Under the pieces are notes generated by a model. The model was not told where the DNA came from, did no database searches, and saw only the letters and a program-made list of their open reading frames with translations. A stretch of DNA of 64,000 nucleotides from Bacteroidaceae bacterium (GTDB taxonomy: Bacteria > Bacteroidota > Bacteroidia > Bacteroidales > Bacteroidaceae), in NCBI GenBank assembly GCA_024699495.1, contig JAILPK010000025.1, positions 37,107-101,106 on the forward strand, read 5' to 3'. Shown in pieces: positions 26,337 through 35,603 of this stretch. The position numbers and the translations under genes are program-made. Numbering within the stretch: position 1 is the stretch's first letter; every line of letters starts with the position of its first letter.

Positions 26337-28877
26337 CTAATTACCGATTTGGCTTATGTCAAGCTGAACAGACGTGCTCTCAAGCAATGGTGATGAGAAG
26401 TGAACTACGGCTTTTGGTGATTGGGCATTACCGCCTGGCTGCTGCCAACGGCCAGCAAACTGTGTGTTTCTGTCGCTACGGGTGACATAAGCTACGATAC
26501 GTCCGTTTTGCACTCGGCAGCGGTTGTCTGTCTTGGAGGTGATATCGCTCATATCGCCGTTCTCCAGTCCGAGCAGACGGGCCTGACCGGAGACGTAGCA
26601 ACTGATGTTATTGTCAGCCAGAGGCACTACAATGCCGTTCTCATCAATTACTTCAACTGTTATCTGAGCCACTTCGTCCTGACGAGTGAGTGTTGCCTTG
26701 TCAGATGTGGCGCGCAGGGCAAAGGGACGTCCGCAAGTTGTGATCTGGCAGGTCGCAGCCGATGGTTGTGAGCCAGGGAATGCAGCTTCGCAGCGGAGAG
26801 TGCCAGGAGCATAGTCTATGTCCCAAAAGAGGATGTCTGTGGCCTCGTCTCGTTGTGGCTGGCCCCCTACGGGTTTATCGTTGAGGAAAAGCTGTGCTGT
26901 TTTTGCATTTGTATAGCATACGACGCGTATTTGTTGCCCTTCACGATAGTTCCACAGGGCGGGAGCGTATGTTGATAGCCTGTTGCGATTGTCGCGTCCG
27001 CGCCGTTCGTTCGGGTAGGTGCCGATATAACAAACCGGCTTCTCAGACCAGAGTGCGGCGCGATAGTGTCCGTTTGGTTTGATGTTTCCGGATAAGTCCA
27101 GAAGTCCGGCCGATGAGCCTCGTGCTGGCCACGGACCGCTCTCACCAAGGTAATCAATGCCCGTCCACAGGAACTGTCCGAAGATATGTTCATTGTCTCT
27201 TACGGCTTTCCATGCTGGCAGGTCGTGGCGGTTTTCGCTGCCGTATATTACCCGCTTGGGATAGCGCTCGTGGTCAGTTTGATAGCGGCTTTCTGTATAG
27301 TTGTATCCAACTACATCCACAGCTTCGGGATATGCAGTCTCGTTACTCATCACCACTCCTGCCAAGGCTCCAGTGACGGCACGTGAGTTGTCTATGCTGC
27401 GAACTATACCTGCGAGGCGCTGGGCGATGATGCCTATCCGTTCGGCATTGGGCTGTTCGGGTTTATAGCCTCCATAAGCCGGTTGGGTGAAGTCGCTGCC
27501 TCCACCGTTGAGCACAGGGTGTGTATATGGGTCATTCGGGTAATCCACCTCGTTCCCAATGCTCCAGAGGAAAATGCTGGGATGGCAGCGGTCGCGACGT
27601 ACCATATCTGCCACGTCGCGGTCTATCCATTCGTTGAAGTAATCGAAGGTACCCTCGAAACCGGGTCGCCCCTGGTTCCATCCCTTTAGCCATTTGCGTT
27701 TGGGGAACTCCCACTCATCGCTGGCTTCATCCATTACGAGTAGGCCGAGTGAGTCACACAGGGCATAAAGCGCGGGGGCATGGGGGTTGTGGCTCATGCG
27801 TATGGCGTTTGCACCCACAAGTTTCAGATTCTGGAGTCTGCGCCGCCATACATCCGAGGGGACTGCCGTCCCGAGCACGCCGGCATCATCATGCAGACAA
27901 ACGCCCTTCACTTTCATCCATTTGTCATTAAGTGCAAAGCCTTTATCTGGAGAGAACGTGAGTGTGCGCAGGCCCATCGTGACTTCTGAGCGGTCTGTCT
28001 CCTGGGAGCCGTTTAGAAGGCGGGTTCTTACATTATATAAATAGGGGTTGTCCAAACTCCAGTATTTGGGGGTGGAGATATTCAGTTTTACAGTTTTTTT
28101 CTCCCTGGCCCCGATTGTTGTCTTTGTGGAGGCTACGATTTTGCCTGTGGCGTCAAGTATCTCAACGATAGCCTTGCGGCTTGCCGCCTCTGCTGTTCCC
28201 TCGTTTGTAGTCTCGACATCGACCTCCACAGAGGCTTTGTTTTTGTTTAGCGACTTGATTCTCCACGCGCTGCCCCACAGCGCAAGATGTATCTCAGGAG
28301 CTCTGATCAGCCATACCGGACGGTAAATTCCGGAACCGGTGTACCATCGGGAATCGTTTTGTCGGGAATGGTCTATTCGAACGGCCAGCACATTATTTCC
28401 ATCCGGGGACAGATAGGGAGTTAGGTCATAGAGGAAAGAGGCAAAACCGCTCGGACGGAAACCGAGCAGATGGCCGTTGAGCCATACAGACGAGCGGTTG
28501 TATGCGCCCTCGAAATAGATGAAAAGATGCTCTCCTTGAGCGAGAGGCTTGTTTCCCAAGTCGATGTGGTTGCGATACCATCCGATGCCACCGGGAAGAT
28601 AACCTTGGCATGAGCCGCAGTCGGGTGACATGGGGCGAGTCACTCCCCAGTCGTGAGGTATGGTGACATGTGCCCATCTGGAATCGTCGGTAGAAGCTTG
28701 GGCAAAGCGGGGTAGGGGCATTGAACTGTTCGGTGGGACTGTGTCTGATGGGGTGATGCTCTCAGAGAGCATGAATCTCCAGCCGGAGTTGAGCAGTTCG
28801 GGCTTACCGAAAGATGTCTGGGCTGATGCTCCAAGAGAGCATGCCAGGAGCAGGAGCGAGAGAAGAAAAATAGCCAT
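26337..28877 (-). CDS. Secreted glycoside hydrolase family 2 (beta-galactosidase-like) with DUF4982
   Basis: 846 aa. Signal peptide MAIFLLSLLLLACSLGASAQ. Sugar-binding domain at about 30-200 (IPHDWGV, GGIGWYR, WLNGHLLGFRPSGF), immunoglobulin-like domain at about 200-305, TIM barrel at about 310-600 with acid/base E443 in WSIGNEVD and nucleophile E548 in IYGSENRHD. A DUF4982-type domain follows at about 640-710 (FLNDKPVGG), then a C-terminal beta domain. It hydrolyses beta-linked hexosides in the periplasm or at the surface; the exact sugar is not determined. No SusC/SusD pair is nearby. The next genes upstream on the same strand are a PL10 pectate lyase and a membrane protein, 287 bp away, so a pectin side-chain role is possible but unproven. 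Confidence 0.92.
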   Translation of the reverse strand: MAIFLLSLLLLACSLGASAQTSFGKPELLNSGWRFMLSESITPSDTVPPNSSMPLPRFAQASTDDSRWAHVTIPHDWGVTRPMSPDCGSCQGYLPGGIGWYRNHIDLGNKPLAQGEHLFIYFEGAYNRSSVWLNGHLLGFRPSGFASFLYDLTPYLSPDGNNVLAVRIDHSRQNDSRWYTGSGIYRPVWLIRAPEIHLALWGSAWRIKSLNKNKASVEVDVETTNEGTAEAASRKAIVEILDATGKIVASTKTTIGAREKKTVKLNISTPKYWSLDNPYLYNVRTRLLNGSQETDRSEVTMGLRTLTFSPDKGFALNDKWMKVKGVCLHDDAGVLGTAVPSDVWRRRLQNLKLVGANAIRMSHNPHAPALYALCDSLGLLVMDEASDEWEFPKRKWLKGWNQGRPGFEGTFDYFNEWIDRDVADMVRRDRCHPSIFLWSIGNEVDYPNDPYTHPVLNGGGSDFTQPAYGGYKPEQPNAERIGIIAQRLAGIVRSIDNSRAVTGALAGVVMSNETAYPEAVDVVGYNYTESRYQTDHERYPKRVIYGSENRHDLPAWKAVRDNEHIFGQFLWTGIDYLGESGPWPARGSSAGLLDLSGNIKPNGHYRAALWSEKPVCYIGTYPNERRGRDNRNRLSTYAPALWNYREGQQIRVVCYTNAKTAQLFLNDKPVGGQPQRDEATDILFWDIDYAPGTLRCEAAFPGSQPSAATCQITTCGRPFALRATSDKATLTRQDEVAQITVEVIDENGIVVPLADNNISCYVSGQARLLGLENGDMSDITSKTDNRCRVQNGRIVAYVTRSDRNTQFAGRWQQPGGNAQSPKAVVHFSSPLLESTSVQLDISQIGN

Positions 28878-29164
28878 GGGAAGGGGGTGGTTTTAATAGT
28901 GTTCGAAAAAATATGCTGCAGGTTTGGTATATTAATCTGTATGATTGATTATTATGTTGACCGCCGGCGATTTAAAAGGTTTAACAGAAGCAGATAATTA
29001 TGTCGGGCTGAATGCATTTTTCTGTTTTGGGTTCTTCTTATGTTAAAGCTACAACTCTTCGGGTTAAGTATTTATGCGGTGTGTGCTTTTTAGGCTTTCT
29101 TATAAATATGTAATAAGGATGGAAACGAAGATGCCCTGAAGTTGATTGGCCACAAAAGGCAGAA

Positions 29165-30313
29165 CTACTCTTTGGGGAAGGCCCTGCGATAGGCCGCAAA
29201 TGAAGTGTTGAACCATGAATATCCGTTGCGGCGTTCATGGTCAATCTCCTCAACTCTTTGGCGGGGGATTCCGTCACGACCGCAAAACAGGGGGCGGCCG
29301 TACTTTAAGTCATAGAATCTGGCCCATAGTGGCGGACAGTTCTCGTCAGGCAGACAGGGGACTATTCGATAGTCGCGCTGGCGTTTGGAATTATGGAAGA
29401 ATTCTTTTCGCATGCCGTTCAGCTGGTGCTTTTCGAACCAGGACTCAGCAGACGATATTGACAGACGTACTGCTAATGAGTCCGGGCAGCTCTTTTCGCT
29501 CAGGGTTTCACGGAGAAAACGCAGTATGGTGACGCTTTCGGATGTGCAGAACGAGGGTAGTTCGTATGCTCGTGCCTGTACGGGAGCCATCGTAATCGGG
29601 TCATGCTGCTGGCACCATATAGCTAGTTTTCCTTCGTCGTCCTTCAACTGGCATTTCAATATACATCTGACTCCCTTCTCGCAGGCTTCATGTGCCCGTT
29701 GTCGCATGATGGGCAGAATCTGGTCTGCTGAGTCAGAGGCCAAAGGAGCAAAGACACCTCTCAGGGCTGCAAAGTCGCGCAACAGACGCAATACATTCAC
29801 CATGGCATTGTCGTTGAAGGTGATGGCTGCGTGATAGTGGTCGTCGCGCGGCCAATACTGCGGGAAACCGCCATTTGAATATTGCATGCATAAGAGGTAT
29901 TCTACGCCTTGCATCACCGACCTCCGGCATTGTCTGGCAAGTGCTTCTGTGTTGGCAACTGTAGATTGCCTGTTGGCTTTATAATAGCGCATCAGAAACC
30001 CAATCTCAAACGTTGTGGCGCTGTTGTCTATGGTTGCAACCGAATTTTGCTCGCTGATGCCTTTGAGTTTCCTTTGGCTCAGCGCTTTGTCATCAGAGGC
30101 AGACGGCTTGGGGAAGAATATGTTCTTCGGCCATCCCCCCACAGGAGTCTGGAATTTGATTACAGACCTCACCACATTCGCAGCTTCGGAGGACTTGAGC
30201 AGAGAGTCGGGATAGGCAGATGCAAACGGATGCCAATCCTTATAGGGCTGGCTGAATACCATCAGAGGCACCATTGTGCAGATTATGTACAGGATGCTGC
30301 GCAGGACTCTCAC
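29165..30313 (-). CDS. Pectate lyase, polysaccharide lyase family 10 (PelA-like)
   Basis: 382 aa. Signal peptide ending near MVFSQ. PL10 blocks appear in order: QTPVGGWPKN, TIDNSATTFEIGFL, NGGFPQYWPR, ITFNDNAMVNVLRLL, IWCQQHDPITMAPVQARAYELPSFC and the C-terminal RFYDLKYGRPLFCGRDG. The family cleaves polygalacturonate by beta-elimination using an alpha/alpha barrel. The gene starts 4 bp after the stop of a membrane protein gene, so they share a transcript. A pectinolytic enzyme fits a gut or rumen lifestyle on plant fibre. Confidence 0.88.
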   Translation of the reverse strand: MRVLRSILYIICTMVPLMVFSQPYKDWHPFASAYPDSLLKSSEAANVVRSVIKFQTPVGGWPKNIFFPKPSASDDKALSQRKLKGISEQNSVATIDNSATTFEIGFLMRYYKANRQSTVANTEALARQCRRSVMQGVEYLLCMQYSNGGFPQYWPRDDHYHAAITFNDNAMVNVLRLLRDFAALRGVFAPLASDSADQILPIMRQRAHEACEKGVRCILKCQLKDDEGKLAIWCQQHDPITMAPVQARAYELPSFCTSESVTILRFLRETLSEKSCPDSLAVRLSISSAESWFEKHQLNGMRKEFFHNSKRQRDYRIVPCLPDENCPPLWARFYDLKYGRPLFCGRDGIPRQRVEEIDHERRNGYSWFNTSFAAYRRAFPKE

Positions 30314-30317
30314 TCGT

Positions 30318-31061
30318 TCAGATGTATGTTTGCTTTTCCTGTTCGGAAAGTCGTTCTATGTTCTCCTGTTTCAGACTTCCGCCGAAGAAGGCCATCTGTA
30401 GCAGTAGCGTAAGGCTCCCGATATATGCAAAGCATGCGCCAATGGCGGCAAATACGTACTGGGCAACGGGCAACCATGCGGGTATGGTGAATGTGTCGCC
30501 AAGGCTGATGGCCGTTTTCATAACTATTTCCACATAAAGCAGTATGGCAAATGGCAAAGCACCGATGAGTGTGATTACAAACCAACTGAGACAACCTATG
30601 AGCATTACTGCTAACAGCTGCCCCCAGCGGCGGGCTCTCTTAATCATGAGAACCAGAAGCTGCAAGGTAGTTTTTTTTGCCGGCTTCAGGCCTTCAGCAA
30701 TCAGGTTTATTGCGGTTGGAGCGTTGCTCTTGTTCTTGCTTTGCCACGGGGCTCTTAAGGCGGGGAAATAACCCAGAATGTGATATTTGCGCACAAGAAT
30801 GCCAACCTGCAGTATGCCGCACACTGCCACACCGATTCCACATAAGGTTAAGACTAAGGGCACCGCAATGGAGGAGCCTGTGAAATATTTGAAAAAGAGC
30901 AGTATGGTCACACCCCAAAGGCTGCTCAAGAGGAGCATGGGCATGGAGGCGCGGATCAAGAACCACAGATTGTCGGCCATCATTCTCCACCCCTCAATCA
31001 CACATCCGGATGCTGTACGCACGCGGAGCAACTGCTGAACTTTCTTTTCTTCGTTTTCCAT
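30318..31061 (-). CDS. Multi-pass membrane protein of unknown function
   Basis: 247 aa with about five hydrophobic helices (FLIRASMPMLLLSSLWGVTILLFF, VPLVLTLCGIGVAVCGILQVGILV, LLAVMLIGCLSWFVITLIGALPFAILLYVEIVM, YVFAAIGACFAYIGSLTLLLQMAF) and charged, helical N- and C-termini. I do not recognise a family. It is the first gene of a two-gene operon with the PL10 lyase (4-bp gap) and has a good -7 box 26 bases upstream. Any link to pectin use is only by position. Confidence 0.7.
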   Translation of the reverse strand: MENEEKKVQQLLRVRTASGCVIEGWRMMADNLWFLIRASMPMLLLSSLWGVTILLFFKYFTGSSIAVPLVLTLCGIGVAVCGILQVGILVRKYHILGYFPALRAPWQSKNKSNAPTAINLIAEGLKPAKKTTLQLLVLMIKRARRWGQLLAVMLIGCLSWFVITLIGALPFAILLYVEIVMKTAISLGDTFTIPAWLPVAQYVFAAIGACFAYIGSLTLLLQMAFFGGSLKQENIERLSEQEKQTYI

Positions 31062-31086
31062 AACTTTAATTGGATTTTTTTCAACG

Positions 31087-31094
31087 CAAAGGTA
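31087..31094 (-). promoter_or_regulatory. Predicted -7 element (TACCTTTG) for the membrane protein-PL10 operon
   Basis: CAAAGGTA on the plus strand, exact match 26 bases before the ATG at 31061. Confidence 0.6.
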
Positions 31095-31145
31095 TATGAT
31101 TTTTATGTAACAGCATAAGAATTTTAAGAATTATAACGCAAAAAG

Positions 31146-31176
31146 TTGGCAATACAACTCTTTTTCCATACCTTTG
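31146..31176 (+). promoter_or_regulatory. Promoter for the Gfo/Idh/MocA oxidoreductase
   Basis: TTG at 31146-31148, 20-bp spacer, TACCTTTG at 31169-31176; 31 bases before the ATG at 31208. Confidence 0.7.
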
Positions 31177-31207
31177 CGTAGTTTTTTAACACAAATATGG
31201 TTTGGCT

Positions 31208-32194
31208 ATGGCACAAGATATTGTCAGATGGGGCTTTATCGGATGCGGTGAGGTCACGGAGAAGAAGAGCGGACCGGCCTTCGGCAAGGTGGAAGGGTCC
31301 ATGGTGCAGGCGGTTATGAGCCGCAATCGGGATAAGGCGCGCAGCTATGCCGAACGTCATCATATTCCGAGTTATTATTCAGATGCCCAGCAACTTATCG
31401 ACGACCCTCAAGTGAATGCAATATATATTGCTACGCCACCCTCTTCACATGCTACATACGCCATCATGGCTATGAAGAGTGGCAAGCCTGTTTATGTCGA
31501 GAAACCTTTGGCACAAAGCTATGAGGAATGTCTTCGGGTGAATCGCGTCAGCCGCGAGACAGGCGTGCCTTGTTTTGTGGCATACTACAGGCGATGCCTC
31601 CCTTATTTTCAGTTTGTGAAAGACCTCGTGCTCAAGGGAACCATAGGCCGGGTGATGGGAGTTCAGATTCATTTTGCCGTGCCGCCAAGAGACCTGGATT
31701 ATAATCATGCAGCCCTGCCTTGGCGTGTTCAGCGTGATATAGCAGGCGGCGGTTATTTTTATGATTTGGCTCCTCATCAGTTGGATTTGCTGCAGGAGAT
31801 ATTCGGGCCAATAACGCGCGCATCTGGTTTCTGTGCCAATCGCGGTGGCCTTTATGATACTGAGGACACCGTCAGCGCGGCTTTCCAGTTTGCCGACGGC
31901 CTGCCAGGAAGCGGCACGTGGAGCTTCTGTGCCCATGACAGCGCCCGGACAGACCGGATTGCAATCATCGGTGACAAGGGGCAGGTCCGTTTCTCGGTGT
32001 TTACTTACGAGCCGATACTGTTATGCACAAGCGAGGGAGAGAAGGTCTTTAACATCCCCAATCCTCAGCATGTGCAGCAGCCGCTGATCCAGCAGGTGGT
32101 GGAACATCTGCTGAAAACCGGCACATGCACTTTGGATAGCGTGAGCGCCACCTCTGTGAATTGGGTGATGGATAAGATTCTTGGAAAACTGTAA
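31208..32194 (+). CDS. Gfo/Idh/MocA family NAD(P)-dependent oxidoreductase
   Basis: 328 aa from the ATG at 31208; the ORF-track start at 31202 is a TTG two codons earlier and is not needed. Rossmann motif GFIGCGEVTEKKSGPAF, the family signature IATPPSSHATYAIMAMKSGKPVYVEKPLA containing the EKP lysine, and a C-terminal GFO-type beta-sheet domain with GGGYFYDLAPHQLDLLQEIFG (the DxxxH-type catalytic region). It oxidises or reduces a sugar, inositol or related polyol with NAD(P). No neighbouring transporter or kinase narrows the substrate. Confidence 0.9.
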   Translation: MAQDIVRWGFIGCGEVTEKKSGPAFGKVEGSMVQAVMSRNRDKARSYAERHHIPSYYSDAQQLIDDPQVNAIYIATPPSSHATYAIMAMKSGKPVYVEKPLAQSYEECLRVNRVSRETGVPCFVAYYRRCLPYFQFVKDLVLKGTIGRVMGVQIHFAVPPRDLDYNHAALPWRVQRDIAGGGYFYDLAPHQLDLLQEIFGPITRASGFCANRGGLYDTEDTVSAAFQFADGLPGSGTWSFCAHDSARTDRIAIIGDKGQVRFSVFTYEPILLCTSEGEKVFNIPNPQHVQQPLIQQVVEHLLKTGTCTLDSVSATSVNWVMDKILGKL

Positions 32195-32308
32195 GAATTT
32201 CAAGGTTCTTGGAAAACAAAAGATGACATTGTTTTGGGAGAAACATATAAAGCCAATATTATGGAGAAACTTTAAAAAGTAAGATTAGAGAAGCATCAGC
32301 AAGAAAAT

Positions 32309-33517
32309 ATGCATATTGTCTCTTTTATTATATCGTTGGTTTCGTTCATGGCGTTAAGCATATTAGATGCTTTTGCTTTTGAGCCACAGTCAGGAATACC
32401 TGAAAGCGGCGACTCGCTGGCCGTGCGGGATTCTGTTTCGGCAAGCGCTTCTCTAACAGCAGATTCAGTCACGATTTCTCCCAAGCCTTTCAAAAGAGCT
32501 TTGAGTAAGGTAGGCAATTTTTTTTCGCAAGCCCTGAAGACCTTCAACGATTTCGACTCTACGTATGTGTTACCGATAGAATATAATTTTACTGCGATGT
32601 TGCAGGGTACACAGAACTATGAATTCTATTACATGCAGCAAAAGCCGTATCAGGTGTCGTTCGCCCAAAATCCTGACTTCCGCCTTGGCCCTTATTTAGG
32701 GTGGAGCTTCATCTTCCTCGGTTATACATTCGATGTGTCGCGGATAGGCAAAGGCGCATCCAGAGACTCACGCTTTGACCTCTCTCTCTACACCTCAATG
32801 GTGGGAATAGATTTTTTCTACCGGCGCACAGGCAATGATTTTAAAATCCGAAAAATAGCCGGTTGGGGAGACGACACGGCAGACCTAATCGGGACGAAAA
32901 GTGACTATATCAGCACCAGTATCCGCGGGCTTGATGTCTATTATGTGTTTAATCACCGCAGATTCTCCCTGCCTGCAGTATATAACCAGGGAAAGATGCA
33001 GAAGCGTTCTGCCGGTTCGTGGTTGTGCGGAGCCAATATTACAGGTCACGATATAAAATTTGATGTCGCCGCTCTGCCGGAAGAACTTTATGCCCAAGAT
33101 GAGGATGATAATAATAATTTCTGGGCCTTGGAGCGCGTTAATTATATAGATTACAGCGTCAATTTCGGATATGCTTACAACTGGGTTCCGCGCCGCAACT
33201 GGTGTCTCGGAATACAGGTGTTGCCAGAGTTGGGTTACAAACGTATAACGACAAAAACCATCATGGTCGATGACAACATGGAAGAGGACCGTTACGAGAA
33301 CAACATCATGAACAAACTGGACGAGGTCTTCCGCCGTCGTGGTAATCTAAATATAAATATCAAGGGCCGTGCTGGTATCGTATATAACAACCAGCGTTGG
33401 TTTACAGGTATCTATGGCGTAATCAACAGCTATAATTTCCGCCGTGGAGACCGCATATTCAGAGACACTTTTGGAACAATAAACATATATGTGGGATTCT
33501 TCTTTCAACACAAATAA
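32309..33517 (+). CDS. DUF4421 family protein, predicted outer-membrane beta-barrel-like
   Basis: 402 aa. A hydrophobic N-terminus (MHIVSFIISLVSFMALSILDAFAF) acts as the likely export signal. The body has alternating beta-strand patterns (YLGWSFIFLGYTFDVSRIG, RFDLSLYTSMVGIDFFYRRTG, YSVNFGYAYNWVPRRNWCLGIQVLPELGY) and ends in an aromatic strand (IYVGFFFQHK), as outer-membrane proteins do. It matches the DUF4421 family of Bacteroidales; the function is unknown. It is followed closely by an ATPase-DUF4435 pair, whose chosen start lies 4 bp after this stop. Confidence 0.78.
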   Translation: MHIVSFIISLVSFMALSILDAFAFEPQSGIPESGDSLAVRDSVSASASLTADSVTISPKPFKRALSKVGNFFSQALKTFNDFDSTYVLPIEYNFTAMLQGTQNYEFYYMQQKPYQVSFAQNPDFRLGPYLGWSFIFLGYTFDVSRIGKGASRDSRFDLSLYTSMVGIDFFYRRTGNDFKIRKIAGWGDDTADLIGTKSDYISTSIRGLDVYYVFNHRRFSLPAVYNQGKMQKRSAGSWLCGANITGHDIKFDVAALPEELYAQDEDDNNNFWALERVNYIDYSVNFGYAYNWVPRRNWCLGIQVLPELGYKRITTKTIMVDDNMEEDRYENNIMNKLDEVFRRRGNLNINIKGRAGIVYNNQRWFTGIYGVINSYNFRRGDRIFRDTFGTINIYVGFFFQHK

Positions 33518-33521
33518 ATCG

Positions 33522-34343
33522 ATGTTAGGTCAGTATATCAAGAGCATTGAGATAGATTCTCTGTGGCGTGGAACGCGCCATATCAGATGGGAGTTGCGCC
33601 CCGGTGTAAATGTCCTCTCGGGCATCAACGGTGTGGGTAAGAGCACCATACTCAGCAAGACCATTAAGTTTCTTGCGGGCCGCAAAGAGGATTTGGGAAG
33701 AGATCTTGCGCGGCTCGGCGTTCACCTCACTTTCGAGCCGGAAGAGGCCGATACCGTGAGATATGACGTTATCAGAGGCATTGACCGCCCGCTGGTAAGC
33801 GCGGACATGCTCAGTCGTATCAGCGACACGCGGATGTCAACAGAGTTGGATTTCCAGCTCTATCAGTTACAGCGCAAATATCTCGACTATCAGGTGAACC
33901 AAAGCAACCGCATCGTTGCCCTCTTCACTGCTGCCTCCCCTGATGCCCACGAGAAAGCAGCTGCCATAGCTGGCGAAAAGACCCGTTTCTTTGATCTGGT
34001 TGACGATCTCTTCGCTTCCACCCAGAAGACTATAGACCGCACAGCTAACGAGCTGTTCTTCAATCATCTCGGAGAGCGTATCCCACCTTATGTCCTATCG
34101 TCGGGCGAGAAACAGATGCTTATAATCCTGCTTACCGTGCTCATTGAGAACCGCGAGCCGTATGTGTTGTTGATGGATGAGCCGGAAATCAGTCTTCATG
34201 TGGAATGGCAACAGAGGCTGCTGCAGCTGATTACCGAGCTGAACCCTTCTGTCCAGGTGATTCTCACCACCCACTCTCCGGCTGTGATAATGAATGGATG
34301 GATGGATTGTGTAACAGATGTTGAGGATATTATTATCGGATGA
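33522..34343 (+). CDS. Small ABC/SMC-like ATPase (AAA_15/AAA_21 type), partner of DUF4435
   Basis: 273 aa from MLGQYIKSIEI; the track start at 33489 lies inside the upstream gene. Walker A GINGVGKST (34-42), a short helical insertion (FQLYQLQRKYLDYQVNQSNRIVALF), signature LSSGEKQ, Walker B YVLLMDEPEISLH with the catalytic glutamate, and H-loop ILTTHSP. The protein is compact, without a nuclease domain. Its stop overlaps the DUF4435 start by 4 nt. The architecture, an ATPase followed by a separate TOPRIM-like DUF4435 protein, resembles AriA-AriB of the PARIS defence system, although AriA proteins are usually larger. It may instead be a chromosomal pair of unknown housekeeping role. Confidence 0.82.
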   Translation: MLGQYIKSIEIDSLWRGTRHIRWELRPGVNVLSGINGVGKSTILSKTIKFLAGRKEDLGRDLARLGVHLTFEPEEADTVRYDVIRGIDRPLVSADMLSRISDTRMSTELDFQLYQLQRKYLDYQVNQSNRIVALFTAASPDAHEKAAAIAGEKTRFFDLVDDLFASTQKTIDRTANELFFNHLGERIPPYVLSSGEKQMLIILLTVLIENREPYVLLMDEPEISLHVEWQQRLLQLITELNPSVQVILTTHSPAVIMNGWMDCVTDVEDIIIG

Positions 34344-35341
34344 GACGCCTGAATGATAATCTGAACAACGCGTATGTGGAGGCGGCTAACCGTCTCCGCC
34401 CTTCCCGCAGACGTCGGCGTATTGTTGCATACGTGGAGAGTTTTGATGACATTTTTTTCTGGCGTACAGTCCTTGACGAGTTCGAGAACGAGAGCCTGTA
34501 TTTTGAAATCCAACTGCCTTCGCGCCGTTCGCTACAAAAAGGAAAGAAGGCTGCCTTGATGAACCTTCTGCACACCACTCAACTGGGCAGCAGTATGATT
34601 GCCTGTGTCGATGCTGATTATGACTGGATTCTGCGTGACACCACAGAGACGTCACGTTTCATCAACAGTTCTCCGTTCGTTCTCCATACACGTGTCTATG
34701 CCATAGAAAACTTCCAATGCTATGCCCCTTCATTGCATCAGGCTGTGGTGCAGGCAACACTCAACGACCGTCCGACTATCGAATTCGAATCCTTCCTGAG
34801 CCAATACAGCATTATTGTGTGGCCGCTTTTCGTTTGGAATATATGGGCATACCGTGCTGACCGGTATTCCGGCTTCACCATGACGGATTTCTGTGGTTTT
34901 GTTTCATTCCGTGATGTGAATATCCATCACCCCGAGCAGACTTTAGAGCAGTTGCGTAGGCGTGTAAACCAGAAGATTTCGTGGATGCAGCGTAAGCACC
35001 CGGAGGCAAAAAACGGCCCGACGAGCTATTCGGCAGTGCGTGATGATTTACTTTCCATGGGGCTCACCCCGGAAACAACCTATCTGTTTATTCAGGGGCA
35101 CACTCTCTTCGAAAATGTAGTAATGCCACTTCTCTCGCCAATCTGCAATATGCTGCGCAGAGAACGCGAGCGCGAGATCCAGAGACTTGCATGCCACTCC
35201 ACTCAACGCCAGAACGAGCTCTCATCCTATCAGCACAGTCAAATGCCAATAGAACTTGTGCTGCGTCGTAATATTTATTTCAAGGATGCCCCCATGTACC
35301 AGCAGATAAGAGACAACATCACGAAGATAATAAATATGTAA
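34340..35341 (+). CDS. DUF4435 TOPRIM-like protein (AriB-like), partner of the ATPase
   Basis: 333 aa. The N-terminal TOPRIM-like fold shows the conserved acidic residues: E33 in RIVAYVESFDDIFFW and the DxD pair D91/D93 in MIACVDADYDW, followed by VYAIENFQCY, a DUF4435 hallmark. The C-terminal part is helical and basic (RREREREIQRLACH). In PARIS, AriB is the DUF4435 effector nuclease released by the ATPase. The metal-binding residues are present here, so nuclease activity is possible. It is translationally coupled to the ATPase gene (ATGA overlap). The function here is inferred from architecture only. Confidence 0.8.
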   Translation: MRRLNDNLNNAYVEAANRLRPSRRRRRIVAYVESFDDIFFWRTVLDEFENESLYFEIQLPSRRSLQKGKKAALMNLLHTTQLGSSMIACVDADYDWILRDTTETSRFINSSPFVLHTRVYAIENFQCYAPSLHQAVVQATLNDRPTIEFESFLSQYSIIVWPLFVWNIWAYRADRYSGFTMTDFCGFVSFRDVNIHHPEQTLEQLRRRVNQKISWMQRKHPEAKNGPTSYSAVRDDLLSMGLTPETTYLFIQGHTLFENVVMPLLSPICNMLRREREREIQRLACHSTQRQNELSSYQHSQMPIELVLRRNIYFKDAPMYQQIRDNITKIINM

Positions 35342-35603
35342 CCATCCTTATTGCACGATAGCCCGGCTCCCACATTTTCCATCGGCTTTCGCCTACCTAT
35401 CACCCTCGGCTCATACCGTGCCAGACCACATTTTCCATCTTCCATTTTCCATCGGCCATCGGCCGCTACGCCATCCTTCCTTTCCTTCCATTCTCCGCTC
35501 CCTGAGGAGAGGCCTGGAGTTGTTCTGCTGCTGCCGTCTGTTCCTTTTGGTGAAGCAGCTTCACCCTCCTGCACAGCCCTTTATGTATAGCGAGTAAATA
35601 CCC
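35342..35603. repeat. Word-like intergenic repeats
   Basis: 262-bp spacer between convergent DUF4435 and uraA genes with repeated words (ATTTTCCATCGGC, ATTTTCCATC, TTCCATTTTCCATCGGCCATCGGCC). No credible gene; the short ORFs here are translations of the repeats. Confidence 0.6.
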
